Positions 19,780 to 29,241 of a stretch of 64,000 nucleotides of DNA are shown here, in pieces; the first letter of the stretch is position 1; each line of letters starts with the position of its first letter. Where the stretch lies: positions 62,001-126,000 of the forward strand of contig NZ_JAFCJZ010000012.1 in the NCBI RefSeq assembly GCF_018130765.1. The letters are read 5' to 3'. The stretch comes from Bradyrhizobium iriomotense (GTDB taxonomy: Bacteria > Pseudomonadota > Alphaproteobacteria > Rhizobiales > Xanthobacteraceae). Position numbers and translations under genes: made by a program. The notes under the pieces are model-generated. The model searched no databases. It had not been told where the DNA came from and saw only the letters and a program-made list of their open reading frames with translations.

Positions 19780-19878
19780 TCACAGACCGTAGAAGATTTT
19801 GATCTCCCACAGCACGACAACAATAGCCGTGATCAACGTGACCGCGGCAACTGCACTTTCCAAGGAAGCGACTCTCAT
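19780..19878 (-). CDS. Possible 32-residue single-pass membrane protein
   Basis: A short ORF (MRVASLESAVAAVTLITAIV...) with one hydrophobic helix of about 18 residues, followed by a Trp-Glu-Ile-Lys and Tyr-Gly-Leu end. An SD-like GGAG lies 6 nt before the ATG. It sits alone in a 370-bp gap between the thioesterase and the CoA ligase genes. Small membrane peptides with this layout are known in many bacteria, but this one has no recognised family, so its reality rests on the SD and the hydrophobic profile only. Confidence 0.35.
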   Translation of the reverse strand: MRVASLESAVAAVTLITAIVVVLWEIKIFYGL

Positions 19879-20017
19879 TTGATACTCCGCTTCCCAGCCC
19901 CATCAGCGGTCTAGTTGATTCCCTGATTCGTCGGCAATCGCGCGGACATCGCCGGCGCGCACTCCGTGGCGCGCTGTGGTGCCGGAGCCACAACGACGCC
20001 GTAGAATTCCGGGGTAT

Positions 20018-21580
20018 TTACCCCACCATCCGGTCCCGTCCGCTCCAGAAGCCTGCACGCAATACCTTCTTGTCGACCTTGCCGACGCCGGTCATCGGCA
20101 GCTGCTTGACGAACTGGATCTGCTTCGGCGCATGCGCCGAGCCTTTTCGCGTCTTCACGAGGTCGATCAGCTCGTTCGGATCAGGCTTTACGCCTTCTCG
20201 CGGCACGATGACAGCGGTAACGGCTTCGCCCCATTTTTCGTCGGGGATACCGACGACCGCGACCATGGCGACGTCGGCATGCTGCGACAGCACGTCCTCG
20301 ACCTCGCGCGGGAAGATGTTGAAGCCGCCGGAGACGATCATGTCCTTCTTGCGGTCGAGGATGAACATGTAGCCGCGCTCGTCCTTGCGCGCGATGTCGC
20401 CGGTGTGGACCCAGCCGTTCTTCAGCGTCTCGGCGGTGACATCTGGCCGCTTCCAGTACTCCGCCATCGCATGCGGGGCACGCACGCAGATCTCGCCGGC
20501 TTCGCCCGTCGCCACCTCCTGGTCGTTGTCGTCGAGGAGCTTGACCTCGCAGGCTGCGATCGGAAAGCCGCAGGACAGGAACAGCTCCGGCGTTCTGGGA
20601 TCGTGATCCGCCTTGCGCAGCACCGAGATCGGATAGCATTCGGTCTGCCCGTAGAGCTGCGAGAACACCGGCCCGATGCGTTCGATGCCTTCGACCAGCC
20701 GGCTTGGCGACATCGCGGACGCGCCGTAGAGCACGAGCTCGAGTGAGGACAGGTCGGTCCTGCCGAGCGCCGGATGGTCGAGCAGCACATAGATCATCGT
20801 CGGAACAAACAGCGTGAAGTTGATGCGCTCGCGCGCGATCGTCGCCAGCACGGCCTCGGGATCGAAGCCCTTCAGCATGTGCACCGTGCCGCCGCGCATC
20901 AGGGTCGGCAGCACTTTCGTGCCGGCGACATGGCTGATCGGCGCGACCGCGAGATAGCGCGCACCTTCCGGGATCTCGAAGTCGGCGAGGATCGCGGCCG
21001 CGGCGCCTGCATTTTCGCGGTGATAGCGCAGCGCACCTTTGGACTTACCGGTCGTGCCGCCGGTGTAGTTCAGTGTGGAGAGATCGTCAGGGCGGGCGAG
21101 GCATTGTGCGCTGGTGTGGCCTTCGATCTCGATTGCCTGCAACAGGTCGACGCCATAGTCGGCCGGTCCCATGGTGAAGACTGCCTTGAGCTGGCCGGCG
21201 CTCGCCGCGAGCTCGCCGCCGCGATCGCGGAAGGCGGCCGCATCGACCACCAGCACCTCGGCTTCGGAATCCTCGAGCTGGAACAGCTGGTCTCCTCGCG
21301 ATCCCAAGGGATGCAGCCAGGTGATGCAGAGCCGCGACAATTGCGCGGCGACACCGGCGCACCAGGTGTCGGCGCGGTTTGCTGTGAGGAAGGCGACGCG
21401 CGCGCCGGGCTGCAATCCAAGCCGCATGAACACACCCTGGATGCGTCCGATCAGGTCGATCGTCCCACGGTAGCTCAGCGATCCGCCGGGCCAGGCGAAA
21501 GCGGTGCGGCCGGGATAGCGCGACAGTGCCCGTAGCGTCTGCGCGCAAGTCGGGGACGATGCGTGGAGCGGATCGGACAT
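20018..21580 (-). CDS. AMP-dependent acyl-CoA synthetase / CoA ligase
   Basis: 520 residues of the ANL superfamily, nearest in style to aromatic or short-chain acid CoA ligases. P-loop YTGGTTGKSKGA, A5 motif YGQTECYPI, A7 VHTGDIARKDERGY, hinge LDRKKDMIVSGGFNIFP, and A10 LPMTGVGKVDKKVLR with the catalytic lysine are all present. It is divergent from the second nitronate monooxygenase at 21689 with 108 bp between starts, which would hold both promoters. Substrate not deducible. Confidence 0.88.
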   Translation of the reverse strand: MSDPLHASSPTCAQTLRALSRYPGRTAFAWPGGSLSYRGTIDLIGRIQGVFMRLGLQPGARVAFLTANRADTWCAGVAAQLSRLCITWLHPLGSRGDQLFQLEDSEAEVLVVDAAAFRDRGGELAASAGQLKAVFTMGPADYGVDLLQAIEIEGHTSAQCLARPDDLSTLNYTGGTTGKSKGALRYHRENAGAAAAILADFEIPEGARYLAVAPISHVAGTKVLPTLMRGGTVHMLKGFDPEAVLATIARERINFTLFVPTMIYVLLDHPALGRTDLSSLELVLYGASAMSPSRLVEGIERIGPVFSQLYGQTECYPISVLRKADHDPRTPELFLSCGFPIAACEVKLLDDNDQEVATGEAGEICVRAPHAMAEYWKRPDVTAETLKNGWVHTGDIARKDERGYMFILDRKKDMIVSGGFNIFPREVEDVLSQHADVAMVAVVGIPDEKWGEAVTAVIVPREGVKPDPNELIDLVKTRKGSAHAPKQIQFVKQLPMTGVGKVDKKVLRAGFWSGRDRMVG

Positions 21581-21688
21581 ATGTTTCCTCGTTGCTTTGT
21601 CATCGGCGTCTAGCGTGCCATTGTTTGCGGTAACGCTAGCACAGGGAATGCGGGAGGAAACGACAAAGCCCGCGCGAGGGAGGCATGC

Positions 21689-22672
21689 GTGACATCAGAG
21701 CGACTGCAACGTTTCGGCGATCGTCTTGCCCTTCCGCTGATCGCCGCGCCGATGTTTCTGGTGTCGGGCGTCGAGCTCATGGTCGCGGCCTGCCGAAGCG
21801 GCGTGATCGGCAGCTTCCCGACTGCGAATTGCCGCAGCACGGAGCAACTCGATGAATGGCTGAGCGAGATCGAAACGCGGCTGCGGCAGCACGAAGATCA
21901 GACCGGCCGCAAGGCCGCGCCGCTCTGCCCGAACCTGATCGTGCACCGCTCCAACGTTCGATTGGAGCAGGATCTCGCGGTGCTGTTGCGGCACAGGCCG
22001 GAGATCGTCATCACCTCGGTCGGCTCGCCGGCGCCAGTCTTGAAGCCGCTGCACGACGCCGGCGCGCTGGTGTTCGCGGACGTCGCCTCGATCCGCCATG
22101 CCGAACGCGCGGCGGAAGCGGGGGCAGATGGGCTCGTGCTGCTCACTGCGGGCGCGGGCGGACAGACCGGCTGGCTCAATCCGTTCGCCTTCGTCCGCGC
22201 GGTGCGCGCATTCTATGACGGCATCATCGTGCTCGCGGGCGGCATCAGCGACGGGCGTGCGCTGCATGCGGCCGAGGTGCTCGGCTGCGATCTCGGCTAT
22301 ATGGGCACGAAGTTCATCGCCACACGCGAGAGTATGGCGGATGATCGTCACAAGCGAATGCTGGTCGAGAGCAGCGCCGACGACATCCTGCTCACCACCG
22401 CGTTCACGGGCCTGCAGACCAGCATGCTGAAGCCGTCGATCGTCGCTGCGGGTCTCGATCCCGACGACCTGCCGGCGCGCGGCGCGATCGACATCGCAGA
22501 GGATATCGACGTCACCGCGCGCGAGAACCGGCCCAAGCGCTGGCGCGATATCTGGAGCGGCGGGCACTCGACGTCGGGCGTCACCGACGTGCCGGCGGTC
22601 GATGATCTCGTCGCGCGGACGATCGCGGAATACCGCGAGGCAGGTGGGCGCGATAGCATCGGTCACAGTTAA
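21689..22672 (+). CDS. Nitronate monooxygenase, second copy
   Basis: 327 residues, GTG start after GAGGGAGG. Same family as the gene at 17719: RLALPLIAAPMFLVSGVELMV-type opening, VIGSFPTAN, GADGLVLLTAGAGGQTG, IVLAGGISDGRAL, GCDLGYMGTKFIAT and LLTTAFTGLQTSMLKPSI. Note that the residue at the position of the catalytic His in the first copy (GAGGHAG) is Gln here (GAGGQTG), so substrate range or chemistry may differ. Divergent partner of the CoA ligase. Confidence 0.86.
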   Translation: MTSERLQRFGDRLALPLIAAPMFLVSGVELMVAACRSGVIGSFPTANCRSTEQLDEWLSEIETRLRQHEDQTGRKAAPLCPNLIVHRSNVRLEQDLAVLLRHRPEIVITSVGSPAPVLKPLHDAGALVFADVASIRHAERAAEAGADGLVLLTAGAGGQTGWLNPFAFVRAVRAFYDGIIVLAGGISDGRALHAAEVLGCDLGYMGTKFIATRESMADDRHKRMLVESSADDILLTTAFTGLQTSMLKPSIVAAGLDPDDLPARGAIDIAEDIDVTARENRPKRWRDIWSGGHSTSGVTDVPAVDDLVARTIAEYREAGGRDSIGHS

Positions 22673-22771
22673 TCCCGCATACCTCAAACCCCCCTCATTT
22701 AACGGCGGATTAACCAAGCCTCGCCAAGAATCCCTCTCACGGCCGCCAATCAGGACCGAGAGGGACAGGCG

Positions 22772-23020
22772 ATGGACTACGAGTTTCTCAACACCAAGAC
22801 GGCGGCATCGCTGGACGAGATCCGCGTCCGGGTCGCCCATGCGCTGGCCCGCCACCCGCTATGCCGCAATGTGCGCTTCGACATCGTCAGCGTCCCCCGC
22901 ACCCGCCGGGGCGGCAACTGGACGGTGACGCTGCAATCGGTCGAGCCGCGCGCAGTGTGGGAGGCCTCCGAGATCGTCGCCGACATCCAGGACGCCTACG
23001 ATCTAGCGGCAGCTGCTTGA
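22772..23020 (+). CDS. Hypothetical 82-aa protein
   Basis: Starts MDYEFLNTKTAASLDEIRVRV after a GAGAGGGACAGGCG leader that serves as SD. Sequence shows an alpha-beta-beta-alpha pattern: two helices (LDEIRVRVAHALARHP and EASEIVADIQDAYDLA) enclosing two strands (VRFDIVSV, NWTVTLQSV). It is soluble and has no signal peptide. The family is not recognised; similar small proteins appear conserved in Bradyrhizobiaceae. Confidence 0.7.
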   Translation: MDYEFLNTKTAASLDEIRVRVAHALARHPLCRNVRFDIVSVPRTRRGGNWTVTLQSVEPRAVWEASEIVADIQDAYDLAAAA

Positions 23021-23153
23021 TTTCACTGAGTTTTTCGGCGTTGTCGCCGCAGTCCGCGCGATTGCCGCCGCGATGGCACGGTTAAGCCTCAATTATCGCC
23101 CAGTTTCCGGGCAGTGATCACGTGGACTTGAAGTTGTGGGCGCGGAGAGACGT

Positions 23154-23867
23154 TTGTCCAAAGCCATCACCATCGTTGTGCTGACCTGTTTCCTCGTCCT
23201 CGGCGCCGCCACCACCGCCATCCTCGGCCGTGACAGCGTGCCCAGCGTCAGCGCCGAGATGATCACCGAAGCCCCGCCAGCGAAGCCGCTTGCCACCAAT
23301 CGCGCCGCCAAGGCCGATCGCCTGGTTCCGACGCTCGCTCTGGCCTCAGCCGCGATCGAGCCTGTCCAGGTGCCTGCCGACAGGCTCGCGCAGGCGCCGG
23401 TTCTCACCGAACCGCTGCGCCAGGCCTTTGCCGCTGCGACGCCGTCCGATTTCCCGATGCCGAAAGCAAATGCGCATGAGGCGCCCGCCGCGGCCGAGGT
23501 TCCTGCCGTCGACGTCCCGGCCAAGCCGAAGGTCGTCGCCAAGCCGCAGCCGCAGAAATCCTATTCGCTGCTCTCCGACGTTCAGATTTCGGGCATCAAG
23601 GATCGCCTGAAGCTGTCATCGTCGCAGGAATATTACTGGCCGTCCGTCGAGACCGCGCTGCGCAACGTCGCGCGCAGGATCCAGGCGAACAAGCTGTCGA
23701 ATCCGAATGCGCCGCCCAGCGCGCAGATCGATCCGAATTGCGACGAGGTGCAGCAGTTGAAATCGGCCGCGATGCCGCTGCTGTTCCAGTTGCGCGACGA
23801 CCAGAAGGAAGAAGTGCGCAAGCTCGCCCGTCTCATCGGGCTCGAGAAGGTCGCGCAACAGATCTGA
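23154..23867 (+). CDS. Hypothetical membrane-anchored protein
   Basis: 237 residues from a TTG start that follows GGAGAGACG; a GTG at 23136 would add six residues. One N-terminal hydrophobic helix (ITIVVLTCFLVLGAATTAIL) anchors or exports it. A disordered Ala/Pro-rich linker of about 110 residues follows. The C-terminal helical domain (LLSDVQISGIKDRLKLSSSQEYYWPSVETALRNVARRI ... LRDDQKEEVRKLARLIGL) resembles periplasmic Spy-like helical domains with an LSxxQ motif, but the match is weak. Confidence 0.7.
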   Translation: MSKAITIVVLTCFLVLGAATTAILGRDSVPSVSAEMITEAPPAKPLATNRAAKADRLVPTLALASAAIEPVQVPADRLAQAPVLTEPLRQAFAAATPSDFPMPKANAHEAPAAAEVPAVDVPAKPKVVAKPQPQKSYSLLSDVQISGIKDRLKLSSSQEYYWPSVETALRNVARRIQANKLSNPNAPPSAQIDPNCDEVQQLKSAAMPLLFQLRDDQKEEVRKLARLIGLEKVAQQI

Positions 23868-23953
23868 CGCGGTTTCCCTTTTCGGAACCCGCCGGCATCA
23901 GGAACATCTGGTAATCCCCACGCGTTGCCCGCCCCAAAAGAGGGAGTGGATCA

Positions 23954-24619
23954 ATGCGCGCCTCGACAGCCTATTTCGTCGGTGCCGGAACGATCATCGT
24001 GGCCATTGGCATTGGTCTCGGCGGCGGCATCGTTGCCGGCAACATCATGAATCCGATCGCACCCAAGCAGGGTGCGGACACCAGCAAGATGGCGCAGCGC
24101 ACTGAGGCCGCGTCGGCCCAGGCCAATGCGTCGTCCGAGCGCGTGAACTATCTCACCGGCTCGCAAGCCTTTGGTGCGATGATCGCTGCGCCGGCCCAGG
24201 CCGAGGCAAAGCCTGAAGCCGCAAAGCCCGACGCGCAGACCACTCAGGCGAACGCTGGACCGCCGGCGCCTCAGCCTTCGCAAGCGGCCGCAGTTGAGCC
24301 GCCCAAACCCGCACCGGCTTCGCGCGCCGCAAAACCCGTAGAGCAGCAGGCTTCGACAGAGCCGTCCTCCTCACCCGACAACGCCTATGCCAAGGCCAGG
24401 GATTCCGACGTGAAGCGCGCTGCGTCCGAACGGCGCCGGATGGATCGCCGCGAGCGTTGGGCGGAACGGCACCGCTACGACCCCCGCGATCCGCGCGGCC
24501 GCACCGATTGGGACGACGTGGCACGCAGCATCCGCGAAGATTCCGATGCGCGCGACTATGCGGGCCGGCCGCGTGGCGGTTTTCCGCAGATCAGGCTGTT
24601 CGGGTCTGACGACGATTAG
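23954..24619 (+). CDS. Hypothetical protein with one membrane helix and charged tail
   Basis: 221 residues. An N-terminal hydrophobic segment contains Gly-rich GIGLGGGIVAGNIM. A long Ala/Gln/Pro-rich linker follows. The C-terminus is strongly charged (RRRMDRRERWAERHRYDPRDPRG). No enzymatic motif is visible. It shares the anchor-linker-charged design of the preceding gene and lies 86 bp downstream of it, so the pair may be cotranscribed. The stop is 3 bp from the stop of the convergent GMC oxidoreductase. Confidence 0.7.
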   Translation: MRASTAYFVGAGTIIVAIGIGLGGGIVAGNIMNPIAPKQGADTSKMAQRTEAASAQANASSERVNYLTGSQAFGAMIAAPAQAEAKPEAAKPDAQTTQANAGPPAPQPSQAAAVEPPKPAPASRAAKPVEQQASTEPSSSPDNAYAKARDSDVKRAASERRRMDRRERWAERHRYDPRDPRGRTDWDDVARSIREDSDARDYAGRPRGGFPQIRLFGSDDD

Positions 24620-24622
24620 CGC

Positions 24623-26203
24623 CTAGCCCAGGATCGCCGCGGCCGCGCATTCGGCAATCAGGACCGTCGGCGTCTGGATATTGCCCGAGATCATGATCGG
24701 GATGACCGAGGCATCGGCGACATGCAGGCCGTCGATGCCGCGCACCTGCAACCGCTGCGGATCGACGACCGCCAGATCGTCCGTGCCCATGCGGCAGGTC
24801 GAGGCGGCATGATAGAGTGTCGTGCAATGGCCGCGGATGTAGTCGGCGATCTCGGTGTCGCTGACCGCTTCCGCGCTGGGCGTGATCTCCCCCTCGATCA
24901 TCTCCTTCAGCGGCGATTGCGCGGCGATACGGCGGTTGATGCGCACGCCTTCGATCATGGTCGCGATGTCGTTGCCGCTCGCGTCCGATGCGAAATAGCC
25001 GGGGTCGATCGCGGGATGTTCGATCGGATCGGCCGAGCGCAGCGTGATCCGGCCGCGGCTGTTCGGCCGCTGCAACGTCGTATGCAGGGTGATGCCTGAC
25101 TTCGACGACAGGAAGCGGACATAGTCGCGGTGCGGGCTGATCGCGCCGTAGAGCTGCAGGTCGGGCTCGACGTCGGGGCGGCTCTTCACATGCGCGCCGG
25201 CGGCGACCCAGGGCGAGGTGCGCGGGCCGCTGCGGCTGGTTTCCCATTCGGCAAGGCTCGCGGCCAGGCTCTCCTCCGTCCAGGCGCCGACGCCGATCTT
25301 CTCCTTGGTGTAGAAGGTGATGGGAATGTTGATGTGATCCTGGAGATCCCTGCCGACGCCGGGAAGATCGTGCACGACCTCGACGCCGGCCGTCTTCAAT
25401 TCGTCGGCCGGGCCCACGCCTGACAGCAGCAGCTGTTGCGCCGAGCCGATGGCGCCGGAGGCGAGCACCACCTCGGTGGTGGCGAAGGCAATTTTCGACT
25501 GTCCGTTCTCGAGATATTCGACGCCGATCGCGCGGGAGCGCTCGATGATGATGCGGGTGACAAGCGCGCCGGTCTTCAGCGCGAGATTGGCCCGCGCCAG
25601 CGCCGGGCGCAAATAGGCCTTGCCGGTGCCGAAACGCTCGCCGTCCTTGATGACGAACTGGAAGAAGCCCGCGCCTTCCAGGGTGGCGCCGTTGAAGTCC
25701 GGATTGTGCGGCAGGCCCGCGGCCTGCGCGGCCTCCAGCCATTTCAGCTCGTTCGGGTCGACATGGGGAACGTCCGCCACGTGCAGCGGTCCGCGCGTGC
25801 CGTGGAAGGGATTGTCGGTGAAGCGCGCATTGCTCTCGAAGGCGATGAACTTCGGCAGCACGTCGCGCCAGGCCCAGCCTGCGCAGCCCGCGCGCGCCCA
25901 GCCGTCATAGTCGGACGGCAGGCCACGGATATAGATCATCGCATTCATCGCGCCGGAGCCGCCGACCATCTTTCCGCGCGGCCAGAAGATGCGCCGTCCG
26001 CGGCAACCCGCCTGCGGTTCGGTGTAATAGCCCCAGTCGACCGCCGTGTTGAACATCGTCGGCCAGTCCGAGGGAATGTCGGACGCGAGCGGCGCTGTGC
26101 GGCCGGCTTCCAGCACCAGAACCTTGCGGTGCGGATCGGCCGACAGCCGATTGGCCAAGACGCAGCCGGCCGAACCGGCACCCACGATGATGGTGTCGTA
26201 CAT
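24623..26203 (-). CDS. GMC family FAD-dependent oxidoreductase (choline dehydrogenase-like)
   Basis: 526 residues. FAD-binding MYDTIIVGAGSAGCVLANRLS, GMC signature 1 (FWPRGKMVGGSGAMNAMIYIRG), signature 2 (VVLASGAIGSAQQLLLSGVGP), and the C-terminal active-site region HCTTLYHAASTCRMG and IMISGNIQTPTVLIAE. The His and Asn pair for alcohol oxidation is intact. The start is set at 26203, where the FAD fold begins; the open frame reaches 26269. No bet genes accompany it, so the alcohol oxidised is not known. Confidence 0.87.
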   Translation of the reverse strand: MYDTIIVGAGSAGCVLANRLSADPHRKVLVLEAGRTAPLASDIPSDWPTMFNTAVDWGYYTEPQAGCRGRRIFWPRGKMVGGSGAMNAMIYIRGLPSDYDGWARAGCAGWAWRDVLPKFIAFESNARFTDNPFHGTRGPLHVADVPHVDPNELKWLEAAQAAGLPHNPDFNGATLEGAGFFQFVIKDGERFGTGKAYLRPALARANLALKTGALVTRIIIERSRAIGVEYLENGQSKIAFATTEVVLASGAIGSAQQLLLSGVGPADELKTAGVEVVHDLPGVGRDLQDHINIPITFYTKEKIGVGAWTEESLAASLAEWETSRSGPRTSPWVAAGAHVKSRPDVEPDLQLYGAISPHRDYVRFLSSKSGITLHTTLQRPNSRGRITLRSADPIEHPAIDPGYFASDASGNDIATMIEGVRINRRIAAQSPLKEMIEGEITPSAEAVSDTEIADYIRGHCTTLYHAASTCRMGTDDLAVVDPQRLQVRGIDGLHVADASVIPIMISGNIQTPTVLIAECAAAAILG

Positions 26204-26280
26204 TGAAGAGCACTCCGCGCAGAAACGTCCGCTGCGGAGTGCTTGCAAGATTTGTGCTTCAAGAAGCACGACGTGTTCCT

Positions 26281-26427
26281 ACCCTCTCCCCTTGTGGGAG
26301 AGGGTGGCTCGCCGCAATAGCGGCGAGACGGGTGAGGGGTCTTTATCCTCACGGACAGTCTTGCAAGTGGTGAGAACCCCTCATCCGGCGCTTCGCGCCA
26401 CCTTCTCCCACAAGGGGAGAAGGAAGA
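26281..26427. repeat. Intergenic inverted repeat (CCCTCTCCCCTTGTGGGAG type)
   Basis: The left end ACCCTCTCCCCTTGTGGGAG is complementary, with two mismatches, to the right end CTTCTCCCACAAGGGGAGAAGG, and both flank inner arms GAGACGGGTGAGGGGT / AACCCCTCATCCGGC. It lies between the GMC oxidoreductase start and the small secreted protein stop. This element type is common between genes in Bradyrhizobium and related genera. Confidence 0.75.
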
Positions 26428-26431
26428 AAGT

Positions 26432-26656
26432 CTAGCCCCCGTGCGACTCCACGACCTTGCGGCAACCGTCGGAGAGCTTCGACTTGTTCTCGCGCAGGCA
26501 GGCGTTCATCTGCGGCGGCTTGCCGATGTGCTCGGCGCAGAACTTGCTGGCATCGCTGCGGCAGGCCATCTGCTCCTGTGGCGTCGGGCCGGATTGCGCT
26601 GCGACGGGCAGGGCGGTGGCGGCAAGCAGCAGCGCGGCAAGAGCTGAAATCTTCAT
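26432..26656 (-). CDS. Small secreted Cys-containing protein
   Basis: 74 residues: signal peptide (MKISALAALLLAATALPVAAQ), then four cysteines at ACRSDASKFC, NACLREN and DGCRKV, the spacing found in short cysteine-rich repeat periplasmic proteins. An AGGTGC-like SD lies upstream. No function known; likely forms two disulfides in the periplasm. Confidence 0.75.
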   Translation of the reverse strand: MKISALAALLLAATALPVAAQSGPTPQEQMACRSDASKFCAEHIGKPPQMNACLRENKSKLSDGCRKVVESHGG

Positions 26657-26890
26657 AAAGCACCTCTTTGGGATTGTCGGTGGTCCCGTTCGGGATCAAG
26701 CGGCCGGACGATGTCGCGAAGGGCAGGTGCCGGTCCATGCCATGTTCATGGCATCGGCTCGCCGCCCCGGCCGCCGCACCCCCATCTTCATGGCATGTAT
26801 CCGCGCGCCGTCTTTTGCCATTCAGGCTGCACGTCGGCTGCGAGACCCGGTGAATTGCATCGGGCGCCGAACGGGAAGCAGGAGAGCAAG

Positions 26891-27181
26891 ATGTCGAAGA
26901 AAGCGGGAGCGCTGAGCGCCGGGCTGACGGTCATGGTGCTGGCGGGTGCGGCGATGGTGTCGCTGGGCACGAGCCCGGCGCAGGCCGTGGTCTATTGCAA
27001 GACCGTCGGCGTGCCCAAGGGCTGCGTGGTGCGGCCGACGGCGGCGGTGGTGGTTGCACCGGGAGCCCCGGTCGCGGCGGCTGCGGTGGCGACACCCGGC
27101 GTCGGTGCGCCCGGCGTTGGCGTTCGTGCCGGCACGCCGATGAATCGCGGCGGTCCGGTCAATCGTGTCGGCGTGCGCTGA
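26891..27181 (+). CDS. Secreted Ala/Val/Gly-rich protein
   Basis: 96 residues starting MSKKAGALSAGLTVMVLAGAAMVSLG, with AGGAGAG upstream. The signal peptide ends near PAQAVVYC. A single Cys pair (YCKTVGVPKGCVV) is followed by a repetitive Ala/Val/Pro/Gly section and a PMNRGGPVNRVG ending. Similar short proteins are abundant in Bradyrhizobium; the role is unknown. Longer in-frame starts from 26711 have no signal peptide at their front and are rejected. Confidence 0.7.
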   Translation: MSKKAGALSAGLTVMVLAGAAMVSLGTSPAQAVVYCKTVGVPKGCVVRPTAAVVVAPGAPVAAAAVATPGVGAPGVGVRAGTPMNRGGPVNRVGVR

Positions 27182-27318
27182 CGATCTCGTTCGATTGAGT
27201 TGATTGCATCGTTTCGGGCAACGGAGCCCCAGCGGACGAACCCCCCGTCCTCCGCAGGCAAAACACTCCGGCCCGTTCCCTCTCTCCGCGCGTCCCACAC
27301 GTTCGGGGAGGGGGCTTT

Positions 27319-29241
27319 TCAGCCGCCGGCAGCGTCGCTGTCGGGAAAGACCTGCGGCAATTGCAGCCGCACCCGCGTGCCCGAGGCATTCGAGCCCAGA
27401 TCGAGCACCGCGCCGCAGCGCGCGGCGCGGCTTCTCATATTGCGCAAGCCCCGGGCGGTCTGGCTCGCGCCGGCGGTCTCGCCATTGCCCGAGAGCGCAA
27501 AGCCGCGGCCGTTGTCGGTCACGCTGATCACGCCATAGGGCCCCTGGCCTCCGTCGAGCGTCTCGATGGTCACCTCGATGTTGCGGGCCTGCGCATGCTT
27601 GACGGCATTGGTCACGGCCTCGTCGAGGATGCGCACGATCTGGATCACGTGCCATGGCCGCAGCTCGGGATGCAGCGGCAGGCCCTGCGGCGTCGCCACG
27701 CGCCAGTCGAGCGCGATGTCGTGCGGCCGCAACTGTGCCGTCGCGCGCTCGCGCCAGGAGCCGAGCGCGAGCATGAGGTCGCCGCCGATGTCGTCCATGG
27801 AGTCGATGACGAGGCGCAGATCCTTCAGTGCCGCGCGGGCGGCGTCGGTGATGGTCGCGCCCTCATGGCCGCGCTCGGAGAGCGCGACGATGCTGACGAG
27901 CTGGCCGCCGAGGCCGTCATGGAGGTCGCGCATCAGCCTTGTGCGCTCATTGGCGAGCGCGGCCGCGCGGGCGCGCTCCTCCTCGCGGGCAAAGCTCGCC
28001 TTCAGCCGCTCCTCGGCCTCGCGCACGCGCGTAACGAGCTGCCCGGCAAAGCTGTCGACCTGGTTCAGCGCGCGGGCGAAGCGCCAGGTCAGCCCGGCGC
28101 CGATCGCGACCAGCATCGCCGAATAGGACAGCCGCGAGACGAAGATGCGTTCGTTGGTCACGATCTCGAACACCGACAGCATGTCGTGGACCCAGCAGGT
28201 CAGCACGATGGTCACCGCGCAGCCGATCGTGAAGCTCGCCGCGTCCTGCCGCCGCACCACCGCGGTCGCGGTGACGCAGGCCATCAGGAACAGGCAGATC
28301 CCGACCATGGGAACGCCGAGCGTGAGAAACAGGACGCGCGGCAGCGGCGGGCCGGCGATCAGCCCGACCACGAAGATGACGAGCCCCGGGGCGAACAGCA
28401 GCGTGCCGTAACGCGGCCAGCGCCAGCCGAAGAACAGCACGCCGAACATGACGATCAGCGCGCTCTCGGTCGGCGCCGAGGCCAGCAGGACCGCGGCAAG
28501 CCGCGACGTGGTGACCGGCGGCACCGGCGCTGGCACGAAGGCCTGCATGACACCGAGCACCATCGCCACCGCCAGCACGCCGTAAACCGGCTCGTGCCGC
28601 CGCATCAGCCACATGATCGCGAGGATGACGGCGAGGATCGACTGCCACGCGGAAAACACCACCTGCAGCGTCACGAACAGCAGAGTGCGCGTTTCAAAGG
28701 CCGGCCGCAGGGCCGTGTCGGGTCCGACATAGACGGTGTCGAGAAAACCCCTCAGCGGTCCCCATACGAACAGCCGCACCGTGATTTCGTTGCTGCCGTC
28801 GCGCAGCAAGGAAGCCGGAATGAGTGCGATCTGCGGCGTGTTGCGGTCGGGCCGGTTGGCGTTGGCATCGCGGCGGGAGTCGAGCACGACGACGCCGTTG
28901 ACGGCGACCTCCACGGCGTTGCTGAAGCGCGGCAGGAACACCGACCACCCCGACGCGGCTTGGTCGCGCCGGAACGTGAAGGCACCGGTATAGAGCGGCG
29001 GATCGGCCAGCGAATAGCGCGACGAGGTGAAATGCGGCAAGGTTACCGGGCGCGTTATGCCGTCCTCGCGCAGGGAAAATCCGCTGACCGCAAAATCGTC
29101 GGGGTCGCTGGGCTGGAGCAGCCGCAGCCCGAGGATGGTCGCGATCACGATCAGCGCCTGGAGCAGCAGATAGGGCATGAGGCGCGACACGATCAGCCGG
29201 CGCCGCGGGCGTGTCGGTGCCTTCGCCGCAATCTCGCTCAC
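27319..29241 (-). CDS. Sensor histidine kinase, NarX/DegS type with 7TM-like sensor
   Basis: 640 residues. One N-terminal helix (about 22-40), a periplasmic beta-rich domain (about 50-180) with a galactose-binding-like look, then seven hydrophobic segments (about 190-385) as in 7TMR-DISM sensors. The HisKA_3 phosphoacceptor is H441 in RDLHDGLGG. The ATPase has EAVTNAVKHA (N box) and SVTDNGRGF (G1). It overlaps the upstream response-regulator gene by 4 bp (ATGA), so the two form a two-component pair. Confidence 0.88.
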   Translation of the reverse strand: MSEIAAKAPTRPRRRLIVSRLMPYLLLQALIVIATILGLRLLQPSDPDDFAVSGFSLREDGITRPVTLPHFTSSRYSLADPPLYTGAFTFRRDQAASGWSVFLPRFSNAVEVAVNGVVVLDSRRDANANRPDRNTPQIALIPASLLRDGSNEITVRLFVWGPLRGFLDTVYVGPDTALRPAFETRTLLFVTLQVVFSAWQSILAVILAIMWLMRRHEPVYGVLAVAMVLGVMQAFVPAPVPPVTTSRLAAVLLASAPTESALIVMFGVLFFGWRWPRYGTLLFAPGLVIFVVGLIAGPPLPRVLFLTLGVPMVGICLFLMACVTATAVVRRQDAASFTIGCAVTIVLTCWVHDMLSVFEIVTNERIFVSRLSYSAMLVAIGAGLTWRFARALNQVDSFAGQLVTRVREAEERLKASFAREEERARAAALANERTRLMRDLHDGLGGQLVSIVALSERGHEGATITDAARAALKDLRLVIDSMDDIGGDLMLALGSWRERATAQLRPHDIALDWRVATPQGLPLHPELRPWHVIQIVRILDEAVTNAVKHAQARNIEVTIETLDGGQGPYGVISVTDNGRGFALSGNGETAGASQTARGLRNMRSRAARCGAVLDLGSNASGTRVRLQLPQVFPDSDAAGG

